The notes beneath the pieces were generated by a model. It saw only the letters and a list, made by a program, of their open reading frames with translations, did no database searches and was not told the DNA's origin. From Ruminococcus sp. UBA4240 (GTDB lineage Bacteria > Bacillota > Clostridia > Oscillospirales > Ruminococcaceae), in the NCBI GenBank assembly GCA_002395525.1, contig DGXE01000039.1, positions 1 through 20,622 of the forward strand: a stretch of DNA of 20,622 bases, in the 5' to 3' direction. Below are positions 1-6,454 of this stretch, in pieces (within the stretch, counting starts at the first letter, position 1; each line of letters starts with the position of its first letter). Position numbers and translations under genes: made by a program.

Positions 1-3
1 AAA

Positions 4-78
4 TGGAGCAGATAACGGGAATCGAACCCGCATCCTCAGCTTGGGAAGCTGATATACTAACCATTGTACTATATCTGC
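4..78 (-). tRNA. tRNA-Gly (anticodon CCC)
   Basis: Read on the minus strand this folds as a complete cloverleaf. The 7-bp acceptor stem is GCAGATA/TATCTGC, the D stem is GTAC/GTAT, and the anticodon stem TCAGC/GCTGA closes the loop TTCCCAA. The T arm has the loop TTCGATT. The 3' end carries U73 and an encoded CCA (positions 4-6). The anticodon CCC is at 43-45, so it reads GGG glycine codons; U73 fits bacterial tRNA-Gly. Its own promoter lies just upstream (92-120). Confidence 0.95.
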
Positions 79-91
79 AAATCACCTTATT

Positions 92-120
92 ATTGTACCA
101 TATTTCTATTCAGATTGCAA
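92..120 (-). promoter_or_regulatory. Promoter of tRNA-Gly
   Basis: On the minus strand a TTGCAA -35 box (115-120) is separated by exactly 17 nt from a TACAAT -10 box (92-97). The predicted start lies about 7 nt before the mature tRNA 5' end. The -35 hexamer is palindromic and is shared with a possible plus-strand promoter. Confidence 0.75.
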
Positions 121-142
121 GAGATACAGCAAATTTTACAAT
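115..142 (+). promoter_or_regulatory. Possible plus-strand promoter, overlapping the tRNA promoter
   Basis: TTGCAA (115-120), 16 nt, TACAAT (137-142) on the plus strand. Because TTGCAA is its own reverse complement, the same six bases could serve as the -35 box of both this promoter and the tRNA promoter. A transcript from here would run about 95 nt into the terminator at 210-243 or through it to tatD. The spacing is slightly short, so this is tentative. Confidence 0.35.
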
Positions 143-209
143 TTATTAATCATTTACATCTGTGCATGAGCGGCTCTGTATGCTATCATTGTTGAATAAG
201 GTGTCTACA

Positions 210-243
210 GCAAACGGCAAAAACCTTTGGCGTTTGCTTTTTT
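210..243 (+). terminator. Intrinsic terminator in front of tatD
   Basis: GCAAACG (210-216) pairs with CGTTTGC (231-237). The stem continues after one G-G mismatch with CAAA/TTTG around the loop AACC, and six T follow at once (238-243). It points in the plus direction. No plus-strand gene precedes it in the window, so it either ends a transcript entering from the left or acts as a leader attenuator or small-RNA end about 100 nt before tatD. Confidence 0.7.
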
Positions 244-340
244 CAATTCCAACTCGCAGGCTTTTGCACGGCGGTGTGAGAGCCACTTCATCACTGCAGT
301 GAGCCGATCAATGTTGTTCACTATAAATCAGGGAGATAGC

Positions 341-1126
341 ATGATAAAATACATAGACATAGGACTTAACCTGTTCTGCGACCAGTTTGCGGGAAAGGAG
401 GAGCAGATTGCAGCAGATGCCCTGGCAAACGGTGTAGGGGCAATAATAACCGGCTCCTCCGAAAGAAGCTCCGCAGCTGCCGCAGCCTTTGCAGGGAGCC
501 ATGAGGGCTTTTATTCCACCGTGGGGGTTCACCCTCATGACGCAAGAAACTGTTCGGATAAGACACTGGACGTTTTCCGTGACCTTGCACGCACCAACAA
601 GAGCATAGTGGCTGTGGGAGAATGCGGCCTTGACTACGACAGGATGTACTCCCCTGCCGATGTGCAGAGGAAGTGGTTCGAGGCACAGGTAGAGCTGGCA
701 GAGGAGCTTGATATGCCGCTGTTCCTCCATGAAAGGAACGCTGCGGATGATTTTGTGGCTATCCTTGCACGTCATCCGGAGAAAGCACAGAGAGCTGTTG
801 TCCACTGCTTCACCGGGGACAGGGAAACGGCGCTGCGCTACCTTGATCTTGGGTGCATGATAGGCATAACGGGCTGGATATGTGATGACAGGCGCAACAG
901 GGAGCTGCTTGATGCCATCAGAGTCATTCCTGCCGAAAGGCTGATGATCGAGACAGATGCCCCGTACCTTCTGCCCCGTGGGTTTGGGCTGAAAAGCCCC
1001 AATCTCCCTCAATATATAACATATACCGCCGCCCGCATCGCAAAGGAAAAGGACATGGATGAGGATATCCTTGCACAGACCTTCCTTGAAAATACCATCA
1101 GGTTCTTTGGCATCAAAAACGTATAG
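341..1126 (+). CDS. tatD: TatD family metal-dependent deoxyribonuclease
   Basis: This 261-residue protein is a TatD-type TIM-barrel hydrolase. The family acts as Mg2+-dependent 3'-5' DNase/RNase in DNA quality control. Visible family signatures are VGVHPHD (61-67), GECGLDYDR (93-101, metal ligand Glu94), LFLHERNA (His130), VHCFTG (His155), GITGWICDDRR (175-185) and IETDAPYLLPR (203-213, Asp206). The opening IDIGLNLFCDQF matches true TatD rather than the YcfH/YjjV paralogues, which usually begin with a DTHCHLD-like motif. The ATG at 341 is chosen because GGGAG sits 5 nt upstream; an in-frame start at 227 would begin inside the terminator. All catalytic residues are intact, so this is the functional copy. 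Its 3' end is the source of the repeat array immediately downstream, and no terminator is visible between the two. Confidence 0.93.
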   Translation: MIKYIDIGLNLFCDQFAGKEEQIAADALANGVGAIITGSSERSSAAAAAFAGSHEGFYSTVGVHPHDARNCSDKTLDVFRDLARTNKSIVAVGECGLDYDRMYSPADVQRKWFEAQVELAEELDMPLFLHERNAADDFVAILARHPEKAQRAVVHCFTGDRETALRYLDLGCMIGITGWICDDRRNRELLDAIRVIPAERLMIETDAPYLLPRGFGLKSPNLPQYITYTAARIAKEKDMDEDILAQTFLENTIRFFGIKNV

Positions 1127-1128
1127 AA

Positions 1129-1460
1129 AAGGGCATTCGGAGAAAACACAGAGGGCTGTTGTATACTGCTTCACCGGGGACAGAGATACGGCGCTTCGCT
1201 ACCTTGATCTGGGCTGCATGATAGGCATAACGGGTTGGATATGCGATGACAGGCGCAACAGGGAGCTGCTTGATGCCATCAGGGTCATCCCCGCCGAAAG
1301 GCTGATGATCGAGACAGCTGCAGCGTACCCTCTGTCGCATGGATCCGGGCTGACCCTCACCGGCACATCATACTGCGCCCGTATCGCAAGGGAAAAGGAC
1401 ATAGATACCCTTGCACAGACCTTCCTTGAAAACACCGTCAGGTTTTTTGGTATCAGATAG
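1129..1460 (+). pseudogene. Truncated tatD copy (array copy 1)
   Basis: A second copy of the tatD 3' part begins within a few bases of the tatD stop codon. It matches tatD from about codon 145 to the end. Translated in the +3 frame it reads from HSEKTQRAVVYCFTG to ENTVRFFGIR and stop without interruption. It lacks the N-terminal 144 residues, and two metal ligands are changed: His155 is Tyr (VYCFTG) and Asp206 is Ala (IETAAAY). Internal deletions of about 15 and 6 nt relative to tatD are also carried by copies 2-5. The fragment cannot be an active TatD enzyme and has no obvious ribosome site. Confidence 0.85.
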
Positions 1461-1667
1461 AACAACAGTGATCTGCCTGAAGCCATCAGGGTCATCCCTG
1501 CCCAAAGGCTGATGATCGAGACAGCTGCAGCGCACCCTCTGCCGCATGGATCCGGGCTGACCCTCACCGGCACATCATACTGCGCCCGTATCGCAAGGGA
1601 AAAGGACATAGATACCCTTACACAGACCTTCCTTGAAAACACCGTCAGGTTTTTTGGTATCATGTAG
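1461..1667 (+). repeat. tatD-derived repeat unit, copy 2 (207 nt)
   Basis: This unit corresponds to tatD from about codon 185 to the stop. It follows copy 1 in the same reading frame and is open for 68 codons before TAG. It keeps the older CCCAAAGG sequence at the position where copies 3-5 have a TAA stop. Its last ~145 nt are identical to those of copies 3 and 4. Confidence 0.9.
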
Positions 1668-1874
1668 CACAACTGTGATCTGCCTGAAGCCATCAGAATC
1701 ATTCCTGCCTAAAAGCTGATGATTGAGACAGCTGCAGCGCACCCTCTGCCGCATGGATCCGGGCTGACCCTCACCGGCACATCATACTGCGCCCGTATCG
1801 CAAGGGAAAAGGACATAGATACCCTTACACAGACCTTCCTTGAAAACACCGTCAGGTTTTTTGGTATCAGGTAG
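1668..1874 (+). repeat. tatD-derived repeat unit, copy 3 (207 nt)
   Basis: Same unit and length as copy 2. It carries an in-frame TAA at the codon that is Glu in tatD (GCCGAA changed to GCCTAA), so it is not coding across its length. Confidence 0.9.
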
Positions 1875-2081
1875 CACAACTGTGATCTGTCTGAAGCCAT
1901 CAGAGTCATTCCTGCCTAAAAGCTGATGCTCGAGACAGCTGCAGCGCACCCTCTGCCGCATGGATCCGGGCTGACCCTCACCGGCACATCATACTGCGCC
2001 CGTATCGCAAGGGAAAAGGACATAGATACCCTTACACAGACCTTCCTTGAAAACACCGTCAGGTTTTTTGGTATCAGGTAG
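1875..2081 (+). repeat. tatD-derived repeat unit, copy 4 (207 nt)
   Basis: Same unit and length, sharing the TAA of copy 3. It differs from its neighbours only in the first ~60 nt (for example GATCTGTCTG and GATGCTCGAG). Confidence 0.9.
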
Positions 2082-2290
2082 CACAACAGTGATCTGTCTG
2101 AAGCCATCAGAGTCATTCCTGCCTAAAAGCTGATGCTCGAGACAGCTGCAGCGCACCCTCTGCCGCATGGATCCGGGCTGACCCTCACCGGCACATCATA
2201 CTGCGCCCGTATCTCGCAAGGGAAAAGGACATAGATACCCTTACACAGACCTTCCTTGAAAACACCGTCAGGTTTTTTGGTATAAAATAA
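2082..2290 (+). repeat. tatD-derived repeat unit, copy 5 (209 nt, last)
   Basis: Same unit with the TAA, plus a 2-nt insertion (CGTATCTCGCAAGG against CGTATCGCAAGG) that shifts the frame. Its end differs from the others (TATAAAATAA in place of TATCAGGTAG) and runs directly into the terminator of the opposite operon, which marks the array border. Confidence 0.9.
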
Positions 2291-2332
2291 AAGGGTTCGG
2301 ACACCCAAAGCATCATGCTCCGGATGTCCGAA
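2281..2332 (-). terminator. Terminator of the minus-strand operon
   Basis: Read on the minus strand, TTCGGACA/TGTCCGAA (8 bp, 2325-2332 with 2296-2303) continues into nine further pairs, including G-U pairs, around a 3-nt loop. It is followed by CCC and a T-rich tail down to 2281. The G-U pairs become A-C mismatches in plus-strand RNA, so the hairpin is built for minus-strand transcripts. It lies about 130 nt after the last gene of the operon. Confidence 0.65.
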
Positions 2333-2462
2333 GAGGAGAAAATGAATTGAGGGGGATCTATCTTACCTTGTCGTCTCTTTTCATGTATGATGATAACACT
2401 TCTTTGTGATAGACAAATGAAAGAAAACCGAAAACGCAATAAAAACACATCACAAAGGCAGA
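2333..2462. other. Intergenic stretch, operon 3' untranslated region
   Basis: No gene is seen between the terminator and the last operon gene. A 9-bp inverted repeat, CTTTGTGAT (2402-2410) with ATCACAAAG (2449-2457), encloses 38 nt. It has no T-run on either side, and a repeat of this size is expected a few times by chance in a window this long. Confidence 0.5.
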
Positions 2463-3254
2463 TCACTGATCCTGCTTCCCGCCTATTATATCATCCGGTG
2501 TTATCTCATGGAGCACAGGTTCATCGGGAACGCTCTCCCCTGCTGATACCCCGTCCACTGCCGCTGTACTGTCCTGCGGGACAGAGGCGGTCTCTTTTTT
2601 TGTCTTTACAAACACTATTATCAGCATCACCGCTATAACTATGCCCACACCCAGAAGTATAAGAGGCAGTGTAAGGCTCCCCTGCTGATCAAGGCTTGAC
2701 CTGTATTCAATGACATAGGGGACGATAGCGCTGTCAGCACTGGCTGCATCACCGTAAACATAGGTCATGTACTCCAGGAAAAGGGACTTTGTCTCCTTGT
2801 CCATTTCAGTTATCTTGCCCACAACGTGCAGCTGAGACCACACATAGTTTTCCGGCAGCTCCTCCGCCCAGAAGGCCTCAACGATATCATCGGCTATCTC
2901 TGACTGGGCATTGGAGAGCTTGAGTGCCACATACTTGCTTGCTACGGTCTCCTCATCACCTGTGGCTAAAAGCGGCAGCACATAGAAATGGGAGGAGGTG
3001 CGCTCGCTTGTCTTGATGCCGAAGGTGCTGCTCGTTTCCTGTTCATAGGCAAATTCATCAAGGAGCAGATATATGTCGCTCTCCACATACCGCCCCTTTT
3101 CAAAGGACTCTGCTGTCATGCTGTTCACATCCAGCACGCCCTTGTCAATGGCAGCCCTGTCCTGAAGTGCTGATACAAGGATCGCCACACCTGCTATGAT
3201 AAGTGCCGCTGCCACAGCAGCAAGCCTTATTACCAGACTGTTTCCTCTTCTCAT
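2463..3254 (-). CDS. Two-transmembrane protein, function unknown
   Basis: A 263-residue protein not firmly recognised; the layout recalls uncharacterised double-membrane-span proteins of Oscillospiraceae. A short basic N terminus (MRRGNS) leads into a hydrophobic span at about 8-30. A ~160-residue soluble domain, presumably extracytoplasmic, runs from 31 to 190 and contains LLLDEFAYEQETSSTFG and ASKYVALKLS. A second span lies at 193-216, followed by a lysine stop-transfer signal (KTKK) and an acidic, probably disordered cytoplasmic tail ending in ITPDDIIGGKQDQ. It is the last gene of the operon, 42 nt after the GH74 gene. A run of G at the end of the intergenic gap is the only ribosome-site candidate. 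A role in sensing or accessory envelope function is possible but not shown. Confidence 0.8.
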   Translation of the reverse strand: MRRGNSLVIRLAAVAAALIIAGVAILVSALQDRAAIDKGVLDVNSMTAESFEKGRYVESDIYLLLDEFAYEQETSSTFGIKTSERTSSHFYVLPLLATGDEETVASKYVALKLSNAQSEIADDIVEAFWAEELPENYVWSQLHVVGKITEMDKETKSLFLEYMTYVYGDAASADSAIVPYVIEYRSSLDQQGSLTLPLILLGVGIVIAVMLIIVFVKTKKETASVPQDSTAAVDGVSAGESVPDEPVLHEITPDDIIGGKQDQ

Positions 3255-3296
3255 TTTAATGACCCCGTTTCAAAGTTATGTTACCGACGATGCCGC

Positions 3297-5507
3297 CTAT
3301 CCGTTCTTTCTGGCATACACGATGCCAAGACCTACTGTTGACATATACACAGTGCCGTATTCATTCATGTCACCCACAACGAATGCACCGTTGCCTGTTC
3401 CGCCGAATTCGTGGGCATCATCATTGACACGGTACCAGTTTTCGCCGTTGTCCTCTGTTGCCCATATGCCCTCCGGGGAGCCCTCCTCCTTGGGAGTGCC
3501 CCATACATAGATAACATAGGGGTCGCCCTCCTTTGCAGGCTTGCCCAGACCTACTGCCTCACAGTATTTGAGCCCGGGGACGAGCGCCATGTTCTCGCCC
3601 TTGTCTGCGGTGGTGATGAGCCCCATGCCCCCTGCGGGGATATACACTCTGCCCTCCTCATCGGGAGATACCGCAAGACGCTTCCAGTCGGAGGAGGAGT
3701 CATACTTGCGCTTGAAGGTCTTCCCCTTGTCAGAGGAAACAAAGAACACGCCCTTGGAGCAGGCATATACGGTGTCGGCATCCACGCAGTCCCCTATCAG
3801 GTATACATCTGATGCGCCTGCAATGCCGCTTACCTCGTTCCAGGTCTCCCCCCAGTCATCAGTCTGGTAGACGTGCATACCGTTTGAGGGCGACCAGATA
3901 AGGGAGGTGCCGTCTGCGTTCAGGGCAAGCTTTCCCTGATAGAGTGTCTTCCCCTCAACGGGAGAGTTTGTGATTGACTTCCAGGTCTTATTGCCGTCGG
4001 TGGAGTAGCAAAGCAGCATCTCGGAATCGCTGCCCCCGACCTTTGCCCATATATCGTGGTTCTGCGCCGCAATGGAAAGGCTTGTGGTAGTGCCTATCTG
4101 CTTGTTGTGGCGGGTGGCAGGGACGGTTATATCCTCATGTACAAAGCCGTCATAGTCCCCTATCGCACTTACCAGCGGATAATCCTTGTAGCTTACTATA
4201 TCCAGTGGCACGACCTCCTCAATGCCCCTTGCATTGAAGTAGAACTCCGGCTTTTCATCCCATATGTTGTCACAGGCGAATATGCCGTTGCCTGAGTTCA
4301 CCATGACATGACCGCTGTCTGCGCTGTCCATTGCAAGGACGGAGCACCAGTGTATGGCATATATTCCTATCCAGTCCATACCATTGGTGGACATGGTGTA
4401 CTTGTCGGAAAGCTCCTCCCATGTAGCGCCCCCGTCTGTGGAACGGAAGAACACGTCACCGTAGGCGCCGTTGGGCTGCTGCTCCCAGCGTTCACTGGTA
4501 ACAAGGAGGATATTGTCATCGTTGGAGGGGTCTATCACGATATCACCTATGGTAGCCTTTTCCACAGGCATTTCATAAGCCTCGCCGCTGTCAGTGTCAT
4601 AGCGGTACAGACCGCCTGTCATGCTGTTCCAGGGGCCTTCGTTGTTGCCGTAGCACACATAGAGCCGCCCCTTGGAATCAAGGTCAAATCGCTGGGGCAT
4701 ATACTTCTGCATATCGTTGGCAGGAGCATATGGCTGCCATGAAGCACCTGCATCCTCGGAAATGTAGATGTTCACATCTCCACGCCTTGATACCCCCGCA
4801 TAGATGCGAGTGGTCTTTGAGCCGTCTGTCTTTGCAGGGTCAAAGAGGAGGATATTGATGCCGTTCTCGTTGGAGGTGGATGTAACAGGGAAATCAATGC
4901 TGTTCCAGGTCTTGCCTCCGTCCTCGGAGCGGATAAGCCCACCGGAACGCCCACCGCACATGATGATGTCGGAGTTGTTGGGGTCTACGGCTATCCTCTC
5001 GCCGTTTCCTCTCCCCATGCCGTTGCCGTGGACTCTTATCATATCAGTTACATCGATCTGCTCAAAGGTGCTGCCGTAGTCGTGGGACACCATCATGCAG
5101 GTCTTGCCCCCCGAGAAGTAGGATGTACCCGCACACATATACACATTTGCGGCATTGTTTGGGTCAGCGGCTATGCCGTCTATGCCCAGAAGCCCCACAT
5201 CATCCTTTGAGATGTCGTAGGAAAGGGAAACCCACGCCTTGCTGTCCTTATCCCAGCGGTATGCGCCCCCCACGTCGGTACGGGCATAGAAAAGCCCGGG
5301 CTCATTGGTGCTGATGATACCTGTCACAAATCCTCCGCCGCCTATGGACACCTGTCCGAAGGTGTAGTCTGAATTCGCCTCTGATTGCAGGGCTGTTTCA
5401 GTCTGCTGCGGTGATGTATCCGTGCCGCCCTTATTGCCGCTCCCTGCGCAGCCTGCCAGTGAAATGGCCATTACGGCTGCTGTGAGCAGTGCCAAAGTCT
5501 TTTTCAT
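3297..5507 (-). CDS. GH74-family xyloglucanase-like lipoprotein
   Basis: This 736-residue protein has a lipoprotein signal (MKKTLALLTAAV, lipobox SLAGC with Cys20) and a Ser/Thr/Gln-rich linker to about residue 46. The rest is a beta-propeller body rich in Asp-box (BNR) repeats such as SEDGGKTW, STDGGATW and TDDWGETW. GH74 enzymes cut the beta-1,4-glucan backbone of xyloglucan. Diagnostic stretches are IGGGGFVTGII (55-65), YARTDVGGAYRW (74-85), GIDGIAADPNN, GERIAVDPNN and SAIGDYDGF (447-455). Asp78 and Asp451 fall in the two motifs that carry the catalytic acids of characterised GH74 enzymes, so activity is likely. There is no dockerin or carbohydrate-binding module, so it should sit tethered on the outer face of the membrane. 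Its ATG overlaps the preceding stop by 4 nt (ATGA), with AAGGGGG inside the upstream gene as ribosome site. Confidence 0.9.
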   Translation of the reverse strand: MKKTLALLTAAVMAISLAGCAGSGNKGGTDTSPQQTETALQSEANSDYTFGQVSIGGGGFVTGIISTNEPGLFYARTDVGGAYRWDKDSKAWVSLSYDISKDDVGLLGIDGIAADPNNAANVYMCAGTSYFSGGKTCMMVSHDYGSTFEQIDVTDMIRVHGNGMGRGNGERIAVDPNNSDIIMCGGRSGGLIRSEDGGKTWNSIDFPVTSTSNENGINILLFDPAKTDGSKTTRIYAGVSRRGDVNIYISEDAGASWQPYAPANDMQKYMPQRFDLDSKGRLYVCYGNNEGPWNSMTGGLYRYDTDSGEAYEMPVEKATIGDIVIDPSNDDNILLVTSERWEQQPNGAYGDVFFRSTDGGATWEELSDKYTMSTNGMDWIGIYAIHWCSVLAMDSADSGHVMVNSGNGIFACDNIWDEKPEFYFNARGIEEVVPLDIVSYKDYPLVSAIGDYDGFVHEDITVPATRHNKQIGTTTSLSIAAQNHDIWAKVGGSDSEMLLCYSTDGNKTWKSITNSPVEGKTLYQGKLALNADGTSLIWSPSNGMHVYQTDDWGETWNEVSGIAGASDVYLIGDCVDADTVYACSKGVFFVSSDKGKTFKRKYDSSSDWKRLAVSPDEEGRVYIPAGGMGLITTADKGENMALVPGLKYCEAVGLGKPAKEGDPYVIYVWGTPKEEGSPEGIWATEDNGENWYRVNDDAHEFGGTGNGAFVVGDMNEYGTVYMSTVGLGIVYARKNG

Positions 5508-6349
5508 GTATTGTCCCCCTTAAAGCTTGTGGGTCTTATCATTTGGTGATCCTTGTCGTACACAAGGAAATCGGCAATATAGAATTCCTGCCCGTCCGAG
5601 CCCTCAAAGAAGTAGAGGGTCACATCCGAGGAACGCTCCGTGGGATAGTCCGTGCCCAGGATATTTACCACGTCATCAGGCTCATACCCCAGTTCTCCCA
5701 GAGTGACGGACTCCTTGCGAAGATACCGTGCATTCTCATCCATCTTTACAGCAAGGTCTGTGAAATAGTCCACCTTTTCCTGTATCGTGTTTTTAAAGGC
5801 AGTGTCCGGCAGTGTGACACTGCCCCCGTATTTCTGATCTTTGCCGTCTTCAATATAGAAAATCAGCATCCACCCGTCCATCCTGCCTTTGAGGTTCTGG
5901 GACTGGAACAGGCTGCCCGCCGTGTCCCCCAGTGTCCTTGCAGCCTCTTCACTTGGGGAATAGAACACGGGGAGGCGGTGATAATCTACTTTTTCATACC
6001 GGGAGCCGGTCTTGGCACAGGCATCATCGATCTCGCCCTTCACCTCGGAGAATACCTTTTCCCCAAGGCTTTTCTCAAAGGAGTCGCTTGTGTCCGGGAA
6101 GCTGCCGAAGCTGGCACCGTCAACACTCAGCTCGGACATTCTGCTTGAAACGGTGTAGTCAAAGTCCTGCAAAGTGTCGTGGAGAACGACCCTTGCCCCT
6201 TCCTCGCTGTCTGTCTTTGAGATCACAGTACATTCACCGTGCTCCCGCCTTGCACCCTTGATAAGACTGTCAGCACTTTGGGGGCTGCAGGATGCAAGGA
6301 GTGCTGCACACAGCACAGCCGCCGCTGCACCCAGTATACCCCTTCTCAT
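5504..6349 (-). CDS. Lipoprotein, function unknown
   Basis: A 281-residue protein starting with a lipoprotein signal: MRRG, a hydrophobic Ala/Leu stretch, and the lipobox LLASC with Cys21. The mature part is mixed and soluble, with no fold I recognise. Notable stretches are GWMLIFYIEDGKDQKYGG, the acidic DEIDDA-like region, and YFFEGSDGQEFYIADF near the C terminus, which look like beta-strand segments. An in-frame GTG at 6400 would put a long polar and hydrophobic extension before the signal peptide, so the ATG at 6349 is preferred. That ATG overlaps the stop of the 35-codon gene upstream, giving translational coupling. The gene's own stop overlaps the GH74 start. Its position suggests a partner or accessory protein of the GH74 lipoprotein; this is inference. 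Confidence 0.82.
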   Translation of the reverse strand: MRRGILGAAAAVLCAALLASCSPQSADSLIKGARREHGECTVISKTDSEEGARVVLHDTLQDFDYTVSSRMSELSVDGASFGSFPDTSDSFEKSLGEKVFSEVKGEIDDACAKTGSRYEKVDYHRLPVFYSPSEEAARTLGDTAGSLFQSQNLKGRMDGWMLIFYIEDGKDQKYGGSVTLPDTAFKNTIQEKVDYFTDLAVKMDENARYLRKESVTLGELGYEPDDVVNILGTDYPTERSSDVTLYFFEGSDGQEFYIADFLVYDKDHQMIRPTSFKGDNT

Positions 6350-6453
6350 GACCGCAGGCTGATATACAGCAGCATACAAGAGAAGAATATACCGGCACAC
6401 GCCGCTATCAGAGCGATCTTATTGTCTTTTTTCAGACTCTTTTCCTTTTTCAT
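6346..6453 (-). CDS. Small single-span membrane protein (35 aa)
   Basis: A 35-codon gene lies between the EAL gene and the lipoprotein gene. The product starts MKKEKSLKKDNK and continues into a hydrophobic helix of about 18 residues (IALIAACAGIFFSCMLLY), ending ISLRS. This is a lysine-rich cytoplasmic tail and one transmembrane span with the N terminus inside. AGGAG lies 6 nt before the ATG. The start overlaps the tail of the EAL gene region (EAL stop at 6455), and the stop TGA overlaps the lipoprotein ATG (ATGA). Good ribosome site, coupling on both sides and sensible topology all support a real gene. Function is unknown; small single-span proteins in such operons often bind a larger membrane partner. 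Confidence 0.7.
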   Translation of the reverse strand: MKKEKSLKKDNKIALIAACAGIFFSCMLLYISLRS

Positions 6454-6454
6454 C

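Noticed and set aside
291..302. Perfect 12-bp palindrome TCACTGCAGTGA before tatD
   Set aside because: Several palindromes of this length are expected by chance in 20 kb, and no promoter elements sit around it.
308..1174. Long minus-strand reading frame opposite tatD
   Set aside because: It is the antisense shadow of a well-recognised gene, with no ribosome site or family signature.
1129..2290. CRISPR array or mobile-element repeats
   Set aside because: Units are 207 nt, join without spacers and are plainly derived from the tatD coding sequence. There are no cas genes, no transposase and no terminal inverted repeats.
1199..2308. A family of near-identical 61- to 167-codon reading frames on the minus strand of the array
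   Set aside because: They arise because the 207-nt unit is a multiple of three and happens to lack stops in that frame. They have no spaced ribosome site, and the strand is antisense to the tatD-derived sequence.
1465..2469. 13-nt inverted match between the start of copy 2 (CAGTGATCTGCCT) and the end of the two-TM gene
   Set aside because: The copy-2 sequence is explained by four point changes from tatD itself. The match is most simply chance, although a recombination seed cannot be excluded.
3297..5507. Sialidase or VPS10-type assignment for the Asp-box protein
   Set aside because: Asp boxes are shared, but the IGGGGFVTGII, ARTDVGGAYRW and SAIGDYDGF stretches and the two catalytic aspartates point to GH74.
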